From: Bacteroidales bacterium
GTDB taxonomy: Bacteria > Bacteroidota > Bacteroidia > Bacteroidales > UBA10428
Assembly (NCBI GenBank): GCA_035299085.1
Contig: DATGXG010000053.1
Coordinates: 27,820-91,819, forward strand
DNA length: 64,000 bases
Reading direction: 5' to 3'
Shown piece by piece: positions 17,293 through 26,586 of the stretch. Below the pieces are notes generated by a model. That model saw only the letters and a program-made list of their open reading frames with translations, did not search any database and was not told the DNA's origin. The stretch's first letter is position 1, and every line of letters begins with the position of its first letter. The translations under genes and the position numbers were made by a program.

Positions 17293-18048
17293 CTAAAACC
17301 CTACCCTCGCCCTTACACAAACCTGGCCGGTACCGGCGAGTTTGCCTTCTACATCATATATAATGCCATCGGTATCGTTGCGTTGCGTTCGCAATTCAAC
17401 GCTATCGCCGGCTTTTACTTCATGTTTATATTCAATAGCAAAAGAGACAGGGGGTTTCTGATCAAGCACATCTTCATCCAGCACATCAAAGATCCACTCG
17501 GCATACCGGGCATTGTTCACATGCCGGTTCTGATCAAGATCGCTGAAAACAGCCTGTCTCAACTTAAATGATTCGGATTCAACACCCGAAAAACCGTCAG
17601 CCGGCATTACCATGGAATGCCTTCCCTGGTTCTGGTTTAACACCTCCTCATTCAGATGAAACACTGTCGGCCGCCTTGTATTCAAATCCAGTAAAATCCA
17701 CCATGAAGTTGCCGTGACAAGTGTATTTTCCCCATCATCCATCCTGTAATCCCTGCGGAAGAAGATCCTTTCAAGTCCGAGCGGCCAGGTTTCGGCAAAA
17801 AATTCGGTTCCCCATGCCGGAGTTTTGTGAATTGTCATGAATAACTTTGAAAGTACCCACACTCTTCCTGTTTCATGCATAAAATGGTAGCCTGCATCCA
17901 GGTGGGTGGCGTGTTTATTCGCAATTTCCTGGAAATAGCTGCAAATACTGCTTATGCGCATCCGGGCATTCAGCCCGATATCATAAGAGCGGACAGTGAA
18001 TTTTTCCCGCCAGACCGGCAGGTAGGTTTTCGTTTGCATGGGTGCCAA
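17293..18048 (-). CDS. Acyl-ACP thioesterase
   Basis: Hydrolyses acyl-ACP to release free fatty acid. The 251-residue protein is a tandem hotdog of the FatA/FatB-like bacterial family: the first hotdog has MRISSICSYFQEIANKHA and the WVLSKLFMTI strand, the second has the DQNRHVNNARYAEWIFDVL signature with catalytic Asn and His. The start is either Met1 (MAPMQTK) or Met4. It is followed by a short gap from the ferredoxin terminator. In anaerobic Bacteroidota it may feed fatty acids into lipid turnover; this role is inferred. Confidence 0.85.
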   Translation of the reverse strand: MAPMQTKTYLPVWREKFTVRSYDIGLNARMRISSICSYFQEIANKHATHLDAGYHFMHETGRVWVLSKLFMTIHKTPAWGTEFFAETWPLGLERIFFRRDYRMDDGENTLVTATSWWILLDLNTRRPTVFHLNEEVLNQNQGRHSMVMPADGFSGVESESFKLRQAVFSDLDQNRHVNNARYAEWIFDVLDEDVLDQKPPVSFAIEYKHEVKAGDSVELRTQRNDTDGIIYDVEGKLAGTGQVCVRARVGF

Positions 18049-18054
18049 AAAACA

Positions 18055-18089
18055 CTACCCTTCAGGAGCCGTGGCTGCCTGAAGGGTAG
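18055..18089 (-). terminator. Rho-independent terminator of the ferredoxin gene
   Basis: A 12-bp perfect stem (18055-18066 with 18078-18089) with a small inner AGCC/GGCT stem. On the minus strand it is followed by a run of six T, placing it downstream of the ferredoxin gene. Confidence 0.88.
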
Positions 18090-18112
18090 AATTACATATA
18101 AACAGGTATATG

Positions 18113-18280
18113 TTATGCAGGATGAATGGACTCGGTGGGGCAAACATCAGCACATGCACCGCAATCGATGCATTTATCAGGATCAATTTTATAGATGTCG
18201 CCTTCACTTATTGCTTCCGAAGGGCATTCAGCAATGCAAGTGCCACATGCACTGCAATCATTACTAATTACATAAGCCAT
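18113..18280 (-). CDS. 2[4Fe-4S] ferredoxin
   Basis: A 55-residue clostridial-type ferredoxin, below the usual length cut for ORF calling. It has the two cluster motifs CSACGTCIAECP and CIDCGACADVCP, each giving three cysteines to one cluster and the fourth to the other, in the standard layout with the second half rich in Asp. The ATG at 18278-18280 gives MAYVISNDC, the family's normal beginning. It is a soluble low-potential electron carrier, presumably for anaerobic redox enzymes. It sits alone with its own terminator between the thioesterase and TauE genes, both on the same strand. Confidence 0.95.
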   Translation of the reverse strand: MAYVISNDCSACGTCIAECPSEAISEGDIYKIDPDKCIDCGACADVCPTESIHPA

Positions 18281-18405
18281 AAAGAGATAATTTATTCGTT
18301 TATGGGGCCAAATTTAATTCTTTAATTTAAATCGACAATAAAAAAGCGGTTAGGTTTTTTAACGGCGTAGATTCATCACGTCTCTGAAGAATGTTGTCTT
18401 GAATG

Positions 18406-18783
18406 TCAGGCCCTTATGGTTTTCCAGATCATCCTGGCTCCCAGGAAAATAATTAGCAGACCAAACATAATCTTTAACGGTCGCTCAGGGAGCCTTAATG
18501 CCAACAACGAACCAAAATAACTTCCGGCAAAAAAAGCAAGTATAATGATTATCCCAAGCTTGAAATTAACATAACCTTGCCGGTAATAATTGATTACGGC
18601 GAATAAGCCAACGGGAAACAGTAATACGAGTAAGCTTGTTCCCTGCGCTTCATGTTGCGATAATCCCAAAAAGAATACAAGGGCAGGTATCATAATTATC
18701 GCGCCACCCACTCCCATCAAACCTGAAATAACCCCTGCCGTTAGTCCGATCAGTACCAGGGTAATGATTTCAGAAGCAGTCAT
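18406..18783 (-). CDS. Half-size TauE/SafE family membrane protein
   Basis: A 125-residue protein of about four membrane helices, starting with the family phrase LIGLTAGVISGLMGVGGAIIMIPAL and with the QHEAQGTSLLV loop. Full TauE/SafE exporters are about 250 residues made of two such halves, so this is a single-half member that would need to dimerise; single-half versions are known. Substrates in the family are sulfite or organosulfonates, not shown here. It is 12 bases downstream of the large outer-membrane protein gene and is probably on the same transcript. Confidence 0.82.
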   Translation of the reverse strand: MTASEIITLVLIGLTAGVISGLMGVGGAIIMIPALVFFLGLSQHEAQGTSLLVLLFPVGLFAVINYYRQGYVNFKLGIIIILAFFAGSYFGSLLALRLPERPLKIMFGLLIIFLGARMIWKTIRA

Positions 18784-18795
18784 AATTCCGGATGA

Positions 18796-21700
18796 TTAGA
18801 AATCAAGACTTGTTGAAAAGTAGAATACATAAGGCAGTATTGTCCTGTTTTCGATTCCCCATGCCCAGTCGAATCTCACAAAATATCCCAGCAACTGGGT
18901 GTGGATTCCGAAACCGTAGCCTGCAACAATCGGCGGCCTGTTGGCATCGATTGTGATTGTAATCGGTCCCTGCTCAACAATATCGTGATCGTATGCATTC
19001 CGGCTCGACCAGGGAGTTGCACCCGACCATGCCGATCCTACGTCAAAGAAACCTACAATCTGGAAATTTTCAAAGAAGCTTTTGCTCAGCGGGTAGTTGG
19101 CCAGGTATTTAAATACAGGGAAACGGATTTCACTGTTGAAAACAGCAAAACTGTTACCATTCCTTATATTCTGCGAAAATCCACGCATGTTGGTTCCGAC
19201 AGCCTGAAAGGCGTAATTCTGCTTTTTATCAATGGGGATTTCGCTGAAAGGCTTGAACGTAGGAGTGCGACCCGAAAGATTGATCCAGTTGTCAACTCCT
19301 CCAAGGTAATAAATAATACGGCTATTGCCTTGAGAGGTGCTCCATGCAAAGCGGTTAGCCCAGATAAGGGTACGGTGCAACCGGGTGTAATTCCGGATAT
19401 CCGCTCCCAGCACAACCAGTTCATACATGTTTTTATATACCTGTTCCTGCACTTCAGCGAAAAGTTTATAGCGTGTGCCTGAATAAAGGTTCATTCCGAG
19501 CGAACGGGTATCATCATGAATAAACTCAAATTTTAATCCAACCCAGTGCTTGTAAATATTAGGCTCTTCAAGATACGTGTCATTGGTTGAAAGGAATACC
19601 GTCCGGTCATTCCTGTATGAAACGGTGGTGGCAAATGACTTCACCTGTGTAAGCGGATATCTTAATATTAAGGATAACTGGTGCGAATGGGTTTTGATCT
19701 CGAAATCGCCTTTGTCACCGGTTCCGGCATTCCGGAATGCTTCACGGTGGAAGACCAGTTGTTTGTCAAGCCTTTTCTTCAGGTTTTCAACACTTAAAAG
19801 GTATTCATTGGCATCCAGGTCGGGTGACATCCTCACTCCTCCTGTAAGTTTATAGTCCTCGAAAAGATCATTGGCACCGATTTTCATCAGCACGTTAAGT
19901 CCGGGATTAAAGTAAAAAGCACCACCAGTAAAGGCCTGGTAGGATGCATTCAGAAAATTGAAATCGACCTGTGTAACCAGACTGTTTTGGTAAAAAACAG
20001 GGCGGTAAAGTCTTATCTTGGGACGCTTTTCGGAAGTTGTATCCACGGCAACCTCCATCTGTTTTTCAGCCAGTTTTTCGTTGTAGGCATTTATTTTTTC
20101 TACCTCGAAAACATACTTGTTCACATCAATTACATTGGTTCCAAGCTTGATTGTATCATCGTCAGTGATGATCGTATTATCGGAAAGATCAGCTATAGGG
20201 ATCACTTCTTTCTTTATATTGCTGATACTGTCTTTTGCCTCAAGCATTTTGATCCTGTTCTTATGCGACTGTGTAACCTCAACGTTTCCGGTAACAGGCT
20301 GTTCATCATTCAACGGGTAATGATAAATGTTGTACCGGCCCTTGTTGTAAATGATATCGGCCACATTTCCTGAAGCCAGCATGTAATCCTGTTCAATAAT
20401 ATTTCTTGAATACTGCGTGAGTGGTGCTGTTTCAGCAAAGTAGCGATAATGAACGGCGGTGTCAACGGCACTCACCGTACTGTCAAATTTGGACACATAG
20501 CGGTTCATGATTCCCGAATTATCAGAAAGCTGGATAAACCGGTTATGCTTCACCTCAGCAGGGTACGATTTATTTGAAAAATCCTTGTTGCTGACCCTCA
20601 TGAGCACATCACCTCCGCTTTTCAGATCGTAGATAAAAAGGTCCATCACCGGGGCGCGCTCACTGCGGCCAATAGCGGCGCTCAGTGTGTCGGAAAGACG
20701 GTTGGAGCTGAAGATGATCTTGCTGTCATTATCAATGTAACGCGGTTCCAAATCGTCGGCAATATCATCTGATATCTGCCGGTGAGTGGAAGAAGCCAGG
20801 TCATACGTGTAAATATCGGTCCTGCCGTTCCGTGTTCCTGAAAAAACGAAGGCAGTCCCTTCCTGATTAAATGAAAAATCGAGCACCTTGTCGAAATACA
20901 GGAAATTACGTACCGTAAGCTTTTTCTCGCCCAGATTATAGTAATACAATTTAAGTCCGCCCTTTTCCTCCGTTATAAAAGCGATATAGCGGGCCGAGGG
21001 ATGCCATGCCAGTACCGGGTAGCTGTAATCGGTAATCTGGTCAAGGCGGTATTCATGCCTGAATATGCGTTTTCTTTTGCCATTCTTCAGGTTCATGAGC
21101 CAAATTTTGTAAAGGCCACGGTCATTTGTAACATAGGTAAGATAGTTTCCGGTTGGACTGATCCTCACATGTTCGTACACCACATCCTTTTTGGTACGTT
21201 TCAGCAATTTGCCCTGGGCCGGAACTGGCTGTTGGTCCTTGTCGCCCGTGAACATGCTCATATAGTACCCTGTCCAGTCGAATGTAAGTTCCTTGAGTTT
21301 TAAGCCCAGCACATTGGAAAAGCCTGTTTTGATTGACTTGCTTACACTGGTTAGGTATATTATGCTTGGTATAACCGATTCACCGTAGGTGTCGGAAATA
21401 TACTTCCAGAATGAATGACCGGCATAAACGGCGTCATTGCCTGTAAGCCGGTTAAATTTGTCCCATTTGCCGTTAACAATCCCGTCCTTTACGCGGTTCT
21501 CCGTTTCAATGTCCCACTGCCTTGAAAGGTAAGCCACAAGACCCTCACTGTACCAGGCTGGAATATTGGATAGTGTGGCATTGGCCACATTGTCGATCAG
21601 GTCCGTGCCATTGATCATTTCATTAATAACAATCCGTGTAACGGCAGCGGTTATCTGGATATCCAGGTCGTCATAATTGCCTTCGAAATACAGAAAAACC

Positions 21701-22074
21701 TTGTTGCGGTTTACATTGGTTGTCCCGCCTATATTATAGTCGTCTTTGCCTGTAACCAGCCCGATATTGCTCTGTCTGAAATCGCTGAGCTTATTGTATA
21801 CAATAAAAAGAATTCTTTTTTCAAGTGTATAATCGAAGAAAGCTTCAACCCTGGGGATAATCTGGGCGGCGTAATCCGAAGTGTAATCGGCCAGGTTCTT
21901 TCCGTCTTCGTTGAAATACACATCATATTTCTCATACCGGTAGAACGACCAAACGAACTCATTATACTGAACCCGGTTCTTCCCAAAGCTCATCTGATGG
22001 CCGTTGTAAAACTGGGAGAAACAGGCGGCAGAAATAGTCGCAAAAAATAACAGCAAAAAATGCTTTCTTACCAT
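18796..22074 (-). CDS. Outer-membrane protein: pseudo-peptidase, TolB-like propeller and Omp85-type barrel
   Basis: A 1092-residue export-signal protein. After the signal (about 1-21) comes a domain resembling gluzincin peptidases of the Peptidase_MA kind (residues about 40-260), which keeps IPAWYSEGLVAYLS but has NEMIN where HExxH is expected, so it should not be catalytic. A PD40/TolB-like beta-propeller follows (about 300-560; blades such as SPTGNYLTYVTND). The last 400 residues look like an Omp85/surface-antigen barrel ending in an aromatic residue (STSLDF), with GFFDVGSAW typical of barrel strands. Function is unknown; surface assembly or binding is plausible. Confidence 0.8.
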   Translation of the reverse strand: MVRKHFLLLFFATISAACFSQFYNGHQMSFGKNRVQYNEFVWSFYRYEKYDVYFNEDGKNLADYTSDYAAQIIPRVEAFFDYTLEKRILFIVYNKLSDFRQSNIGLVTGKDDYNIGGTTNVNRNKVFLYFEGNYDDLDIQITAAVTRIVINEMINGTDLIDNVANATLSNIPAWYSEGLVAYLSRQWDIETENRVKDGIVNGKWDKFNRLTGNDAVYAGHSFWKYISDTYGESVIPSIIYLTSVSKSIKTGFSNVLGLKLKELTFDWTGYYMSMFTGDKDQQPVPAQGKLLKRTKKDVVYEHVRISPTGNYLTYVTNDRGLYKIWLMNLKNGKRKRIFRHEYRLDQITDYSYPVLAWHPSARYIAFITEEKGGLKLYYYNLGEKKLTVRNFLYFDKVLDFSFNQEGTAFVFSGTRNGRTDIYTYDLASSTHRQISDDIADDLEPRYIDNDSKIIFSSNRLSDTLSAAIGRSERAPVMDLFIYDLKSGGDVLMRVSNKDFSNKSYPAEVKHNRFIQLSDNSGIMNRYVSKFDSTVSAVDTAVHYRYFAETAPLTQYSRNIIEQDYMLASGNVADIIYNKGRYNIYHYPLNDEQPVTGNVEVTQSHKNRIKMLEAKDSISNIKKEVIPIADLSDNTIITDDDTIKLGTNVIDVNKYVFEVEKINAYNEKLAEKQMEVAVDTTSEKRPKIRLYRPVFYQNSLVTQVDFNFLNASYQAFTGGAFYFNPGLNVLMKIGANDLFEDYKLTGGVRMSPDLDANEYLLSVENLKKRLDKQLVFHREAFRNAGTGDKGDFEIKTHSHQLSLILRYPLTQVKSFATTVSYRNDRTVFLSTNDTYLEEPNIYKHWVGLKFEFIHDDTRSLGMNLYSGTRYKLFAEVQEQVYKNMYELVVLGADIRNYTRLHRTLIWANRFAWSTSQGNSRIIYYLGGVDNWINLSGRTPTFKPFSEIPIDKKQNYAFQAVGTNMRGFSQNIRNGNSFAVFNSEIRFPVFKYLANYPLSKSFFENFQIVGFFDVGSAWSGATPWSSRNAYDHDIVEQGPITITIDANRPPIVAGYGFGIHTQLLGYFVRFDWAWGIENRTILPYVFYFSTSLDF

Positions 22075-22201
22075 ATCCGTTAAATAGCTGAACCAGTTAT
22101 CTGATCAAACCAGGTTATAAAATTAGTCTATTTCCTGAAAAAATTAAATGACAGGGACATCAGGAATTAAAAAACAACGAAATAAGCAAAAGGGCAAAAA
22201 A

Positions 22202-22228
22202 AAATCAGGAATAAGTCATTCCTGATTT
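22202..22228 (-). terminator. Rho-independent terminator downstream of the aldolase gene
   Basis: An 11-bp perfect stem (22202-22212 with 22218-22228), loop AAGTC, followed on the minus strand by a T run (A run at 22195-22204 on the plus strand). It follows the aldolase gene. Confidence 0.82.
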
Positions 22229-22240
22229 ATAATTTAGTAA

Positions 22241-22302
22241 GACCTGTCAGAGTCGAAGACCTGTCAGAGTCTGGTCCTTTAATCAAGACCTGACAGAGTC
22301 TT
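22241..22302. repeat. GACCTGTCAGAGTC repeat cluster, copy 1
   Basis: Three 14-bp units: GACCTGTCAGAGTC at 22241 and 22258, and the variant GACCTGACAGAGTC at 22287, the last flanked by complementary CAAGAC/GTCTTG arms. The family recurs near 34303. It lies between the aldolase gene and its terminator hairpin. Confidence 0.75.
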
Positions 22303-22316
22303 GATCACTTTATTCC

Positions 22317-23288
22317 TTAAGCTTTATCATTACTACCCAGTACATTCAGAATCTTGTGTTTGTAAAGATCTTTCAGTTTATCGCGAGCCGGGCCGAGGTA
22401 GTTACGGGGGTCGAATTCACCCGGTTTTTCTGCAAAAACCTTACGGATAGCAGCTGTCATGGCTAAACGACCGTCGCTGTCGATGTTAATTTTGCAAACA
22501 GCCGATTTTGCAGCCCTGCGGAGCTGGTCTTCTGAAATACCTGCCGTATTTTCCATTTTACCGCCGTATTTATTGATTTCGGCAACGATATCCTGGGGAA
22601 CTGAGGATGCACCGTGTAACACGATCGGGAATCCGGGGATGCGTTGTTCACAACCTTCGAGAATGTCGAAACGCAAAGGAGGAGGAAGTTCACCCGGTTT
22701 TACCTTGAATTTGAAAGCACCATGTGAAGTACCAATTGAAATGGCCAGTGAATCAACACCGGTTTTCTTAACGAAATCTTCAACTTCTTCGGGACGGGTA
22801 TAGGAAGAATGTTCTGCTGAAACTTCATCTTCGATTCCTGCAAGCACTCCTAATTCGCCTTCTACAGTAACATTATGCTGATGGGCAAACTCAACAACCT
22901 GTTTGGTAAGCCTTACATTTTCTTCATAGGGGAAATGAGATCCGTCGATCATAACAGATGAGAAACCGGATTCAATACATGACTTGCAGGTTTCAAATGA
23001 ATCACCATGGTCAAGGTGGAGCACAATAGGAATAGCATAGCCAAGTTCTTTGGCGTATTCTACAGCGCCTTTTGCAAGGTACTGAAGAAGTGTCTGGTTG
23101 GCATATTTCCGAGCACCTTTTGAAACCTGGAGAATAACAGGTGATTTGGTTTCAACACAGGCACTGATGATTGCCTGAAGCTGCTCAAGATTGTTAAAGT
23201 TAAAAGCCGGGATGGCATAACCGCCTTTTACGGCTTTCGCGAACAGTTCTTTTGAGTTTACTAAACCTAATTCTTTATAGTGTAACAT
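22317..23288 (-). CDS. fba: Class II fructose-1,6-bisphosphate aldolase
   Basis: Zinc-dependent cleavage of fructose-1,6-bisphosphate into two triose phosphates, and the reverse in gluconeogenesis. The 323-residue TIM barrel has the zinc-binding HLDHGDSFE (His91, with Asp93 as the catalytic base candidate), SVMIDGSHFPYEEN, VEGELG, and the phosphate-binding GISIG-like region AISIGTSHGAFK plus VLHGASSVPQ. Length fits the class IIB group. It is transcribed alone and ends in its own terminator. Confidence 0.95.
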   Translation of the reverse strand: MLHYKELGLVNSKELFAKAVKGGYAIPAFNFNNLEQLQAIISACVETKSPVILQVSKGARKYANQTLLQYLAKGAVEYAKELGYAIPIVLHLDHGDSFETCKSCIESGFSSVMIDGSHFPYEENVRLTKQVVEFAHQHNVTVEGELGVLAGIEDEVSAEHSSYTRPEEVEDFVKKTGVDSLAISIGTSHGAFKFKVKPGELPPPLRFDILEGCEQRIPGFPIVLHGASSVPQDIVAEINKYGGKMENTAGISEDQLRRAAKSAVCKINIDSDGRLAMTAAIRKVFAEKPGEFDPRNYLGPARDKLKDLYKHKILNVLGSNDKA

Positions 23289-23413
23289 AATGTGTTATTT
23301 TAATTTATTGGCTGCGCAATTTAGTTCATTTCGACTTAGCTGCAAAATATTTTGGGAAATTTTGGGCTATTGAAGGACGATTCTTTATTTTTATAAGAAA
23401 TCTGAGAATATAT

Positions 23414-24841
23414 ATGAAAGGCACTAATACAGGTACGTTCCAGAAAAGGTTAAAGCTGTTTGATTCAACAGCAATTGTTACGGGATCTATGATAGGATCA
23501 GGCATTTATATTGTGAGTGCCGACATTGCCCGGAACGTGGGAGCCCCTGGCTGGCTTTTGCTTGTGTGGCTGGTTACCGGAGTTCTTACAATAATTGCAG
23601 CAATGACTTATGGTGAACTATCATCGCTTATGCCTCATGCGGGAGGGCAGTATGTTTTCCTTAAAGATGCCTACAATCCGCTTACGGGATTTCTGTACGG
23701 ATGGGCAGCATTTCTGGTAATACAGGGTGGAACCATTGCCGCAGTGGCCATGGGATTCGCAAAATTCACCGGGGTTCTTTTCCCCTGGGTTGCCGAAAAG
23801 CATATCTGGTTTTCATGGCATTCGCTGAGTTTTTCAACGGTTCATATTGTGGCTATTGGTTCGATCATTCTCCTTACATTCATAAATACACGGGGAATTC
23901 AATTCGGAAAAATAATTCAGAATATGTTTACCTCCACAAAGGTCGGTATCCTGCTGATCTTTATTCTCCTGGGCTTATTTGTGGCACGCAGCAACCAGGC
24001 AGTGGAGCTCAACGGCAGGATATTCTGGACAGGCATGACATACGAAGGCAATCTTCTGACTGGGATCAGTCTGATTATAGCTATAACAACGGCCATGGTA
24101 GGTTCCCTGTTTTCTTCCGATGCGTGGAACAATATTACATTTGCCTCGGATGAAGTGGTCAATCCCCGCCGCAACCTGCCGCTGAGTCTTGTTTATGGCA
24201 CCATTACAGTAAGCCTGATTTATTTTCTCGTCAACATTGCTTACCTGCAGGCGCTTCCTTTGAGAGGGGACATCCACGGAGCCGATGCGCTGAACAGGGG
24301 AATCCAGTTCGCAACCGAGGACCGTGTAGCCACAGCCGCAATGGAAGGCATATTGGGTGAAAATGCGGCTATTGTGATGGCGATCCTGGTGATGATCTCG
24401 ACTTTCGGATGCAACAACGGGATCATCCTGGCAAGTGCCCGTGTGTATTATGCCATGGCGGTTGACGGACTCTTTTTCAAAGGAGCGGGCCACCTGAATT
24501 CGAAAGGTGTACCGGCCAGGGCGCTGGTGATACAGGCTATATGGACTTCCCTTCTCTGCCTCTCGGGAACATACAGTGATTTGCTCGATTATGTGGTATT
24601 TACAGTCCTTATATTTTATATACTCACCATTCTTACCGTATTCATTTTCCGAAAGAGATACCCTGACAGGGAAAGAGCATACAAAGCACCCGGGTACCCG
24701 GTTTTGCCTGTTATTTACATTATTCTCGTCCTGTTTATCATGGCGGTTGTCGGGTATACAAAACCTGTTTTCACCTTGCGTGGATTGGCCATTGTACTGA
24801 TTGGTGTACCGGTGTATTTTGTGTGGCGGAGGAGAAGATAG
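23414..24841 (+). CDS. APC-superfamily amino acid permease
   Basis: A 475-residue secondary transporter with about 12 membrane helices. The first helix has the substrate-binding break TGSMIGSGIYIVSADIAR (GSGIY motif), and helix 2-3 has AAMTYGELSSLMPHAGGQYVFL, both strongly characteristic of LAT/AGT-type members. The C-terminal part has YKAPGYPVLP. It probably imports or exchanges an amino acid by proton symport; the specific substrate cannot be read. Its stop codon directly abuts a REP-A element. Confidence 0.9.
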   Translation: MKGTNTGTFQKRLKLFDSTAIVTGSMIGSGIYIVSADIARNVGAPGWLLLVWLVTGVLTIIAAMTYGELSSLMPHAGGQYVFLKDAYNPLTGFLYGWAAFLVIQGGTIAAVAMGFAKFTGVLFPWVAEKHIWFSWHSLSFSTVHIVAIGSIILLTFINTRGIQFGKIIQNMFTSTKVGILLIFILLGLFVARSNQAVELNGRIFWTGMTYEGNLLTGISLIIAITTAMVGSLFSSDAWNNITFASDEVVNPRRNLPLSLVYGTITVSLIYFLVNIAYLQALPLRGDIHGADALNRGIQFATEDRVATAAMEGILGENAAIVMAILVMISTFGCNNGIILASARVYYAMAVDGLFFKGAGHLNSKGVPARALVIQAIWTSLLCLSGTYSDLLDYVVFTVLIFYILTILTVFIFRKRYPDRERAYKAPGYPVLPVIYIILVLFIMAVVGYTKPVFTLRGLAIVLIGVPVYFVWRRRR

Positions 24842-24843
24842 CG

Positions 24844-25058
24844 CGTCATTGCGAGGAGCAAGACAAATCATTGATTATAGCAGGAGCGTTTGTCGACGAA
24901 GCAATCTGCGCGAACAGGCAGGGCATAGCCAAGAGATGAATTTAACTGAATTCTATTTTACGCAGTACTATTGGCTAAGTTCTTCCTGTGCCGGCAGATT
25001 GCTTCGTCGCAATACATACTTCTATAATCAATATAAAATCAAGCTTCTCGCAATGACG
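24844..25058. repeat. REP-A element, copy 2
   Basis: A 215-bp element with terminal inverted repeats CGTCATTGCGAGGAGC / GCTTCTCGCAATGACG (one mismatch) and an inner inverted pair built on GACGAAGCAATCTGC / GCAGATTGCTTCGTC. It begins two bases after the permease stop codon. Confidence 0.88.
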
Positions 25059-25061
25059 AAA

Positions 25062-25099
25062 CTCCTAAACTCCTAAACTCCTAAACTTCTAAACTACTA
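25062..25099. repeat. 8-bp tandem array CTCCTAAA
   Basis: Three CTCCTAAA units, one CTTCTAAA and a partial CTACTA. The last unit contains the stop codon of the minus-strand MATE gene (CTA at 25097-25099). With the adjoining REP-A copy it fills the convergent gap; nothing else is visible there. Confidence 0.8.
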
Positions 25100-26506
25100 C
25101 AGGCTGCTCATCAGCGGTTCATCCACCGGTTGCTCCACAACACGGATATTTTTCCACTTACCGCTGTGATACCTTAATATAAGGAACACGCAGAAAACGA
25201 GGAAGAAGATGATCAGCCCAAGCCAACCTGCCACTGCAGAACCGTTGAAGACTTTCAGGATGAGGAAAACAACCGGCAACATGGTCCAGTGAGCACATAC
25301 CGAGATCAGCATAGTGAAATGGGTGTCCCCGGCACCCCTTAACGCACCCACAATGGCAACCATGATGGCTTCTGCAAGCACATATAATGAAGCCAACCGG
25401 ATCATTGATGCCGCAATCGGAACAGCCTGGTTAAATACGTCAACCGGAACTTCAGGCCTGAAAACAAGAACAAGGGCATTCGGGATTGTAAGGAACAGCG
25501 CAAGAATGACAACCGAATAGAATATGCCGGTTTTTATACCCGACATGGCTGCACGGTGGGCAGTGTCAGGATCTCCGGCACCCATATAACGGCCGACAAG
25601 GCTCGTAACGCCAATTTCGATTCCTAGCAGAGGAATAAAAGACACTAGGTCCCAATTGAACATTATGGTACTTGCCGTTGCCACCACATTGCCCTCGGAA
25701 TCAAAAACAAAGATCAGGGCTGTAAATGCGAGGAAATTCATGAAGAACTCAAGCCCGGCAGGGTAGCCGAAATGTAATAATTTCCGCATCACACCCCAGT
25801 TAAAACGGAATGAACCGGATATGCCGAATTCCCTGTTATTCTTCCTGCCAAGATAAACGACAGCAAGTACGAAAACTCCGCAGAATCCTCCGATCACTGT
25901 GGCCAGCGCAGCACCGCTGACTCCCATCTGCGGGAAACCGCCTTTCCCGAAAATCATTAAGTAATCCAGCACCACATTAACAACCATAGCAGTGAGATTG
26001 GCAACCATAACGATTTTTGTGCGACCGATTCCCGAGAAGTAGCAACTGAGGCAGTTTCTTAGAATTCCGGCGATGGATCCGAAAATAACAATGTTAAAAT
26101 ACTGAACCTGGAAGCCAAGTTGGGCAGCCGGCAGCTTTGAAAATGCAAAAAAATGATACATCAATGGCTTAGCCAGCAGAATAATCGGGTAAGCCAGCAG
26201 GGCAATAATGAAGGCCTGGGTGGCGGCAACCGGACCCATTTTTTTCTGTCCCGCCCCGTAATACTGTGCAACAAGCGCCGTGGTGTAACCGGTAAGGCCA
26301 ATAAAAAAGAAGGTCATGAGTTGCATGGCAATTCCTCCTCCCATGGCGGCGTTCATTTGCTCGGGACCCAGCTTTGAAAGGAAAAGCCTGTCGGTGAAAG
26401 TCATTACCCCGTCACAGGCTGTAGAGATAATCATGGGAAAGGCGATGGCCAGTAATTCGGCCGTCCCGCCCTTTGTTTTGTCGGTAAAGAAATTTTTGAA
26501 TGTCAT
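25097..26506 (-). CDS. MATE family multidrug/toxin exporter
   Basis: A Na+- or H+-driven antiporter of 469 residues with twelve membrane helices in two related halves; the N half shows AFPMIISTACDGVMTFTDRLF and the C half GIEIGVTSLVGRYMGAGD. I set the start at the ATG giving MTFKNFFTDKTKGG; the longer frame begins with a TTG and 16 weak residues. Exported substrates in this family are cationic drugs or metabolites. It is not operonic. Its stop codon falls in a short tandem array. Confidence 0.9.
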   Translation of the reverse strand: MTFKNFFTDKTKGGTAELLAIAFPMIISTACDGVMTFTDRLFLSKLGPEQMNAAMGGGIAMQLMTFFFIGLTGYTTALVAQYYGAGQKKMGPVAATQAFIIALLAYPIILLAKPLMYHFFAFSKLPAAQLGFQVQYFNIVIFGSIAGILRNCLSCYFSGIGRTKIVMVANLTAMVVNVVLDYLMIFGKGGFPQMGVSGAALATVIGGFCGVFVLAVVYLGRKNNREFGISGSFRFNWGVMRKLLHFGYPAGLEFFMNFLAFTALIFVFDSEGNVVATASTIMFNWDLVSFIPLLGIEIGVTSLVGRYMGAGDPDTAHRAAMSGIKTGIFYSVVILALFLTIPNALVLVFRPEVPVDVFNQAVPIAASMIRLASLYVLAEAIMVAIVGALRGAGDTHFTMLISVCAHWTMLPVVFLILKVFNGSAVAGWLGLIIFFLVFCVFLILRYHSGKWKNIRVVEQPVDEPLMSSL

Positions 26507-26586
26507 GGGTTTTAGTAACGTAATCGCAGCAACTTTGGGTGATTGATGCAACAAATTTGTGCAAAAATAAAGAGTTTATGCGGTTT

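Noticed and set aside
17875..18267. Plus-strand ORFs over the ferredoxin (17875-18267 and 18110-18325)
   Set aside because: They are antisense shadows; the minus-strand 55-residue frame has the two complete ferredoxin cluster motifs.
26507..26554. TTG start for the MATE gene
   Set aside because: A standard ATG 48 bases downstream gives the usual N-terminus.
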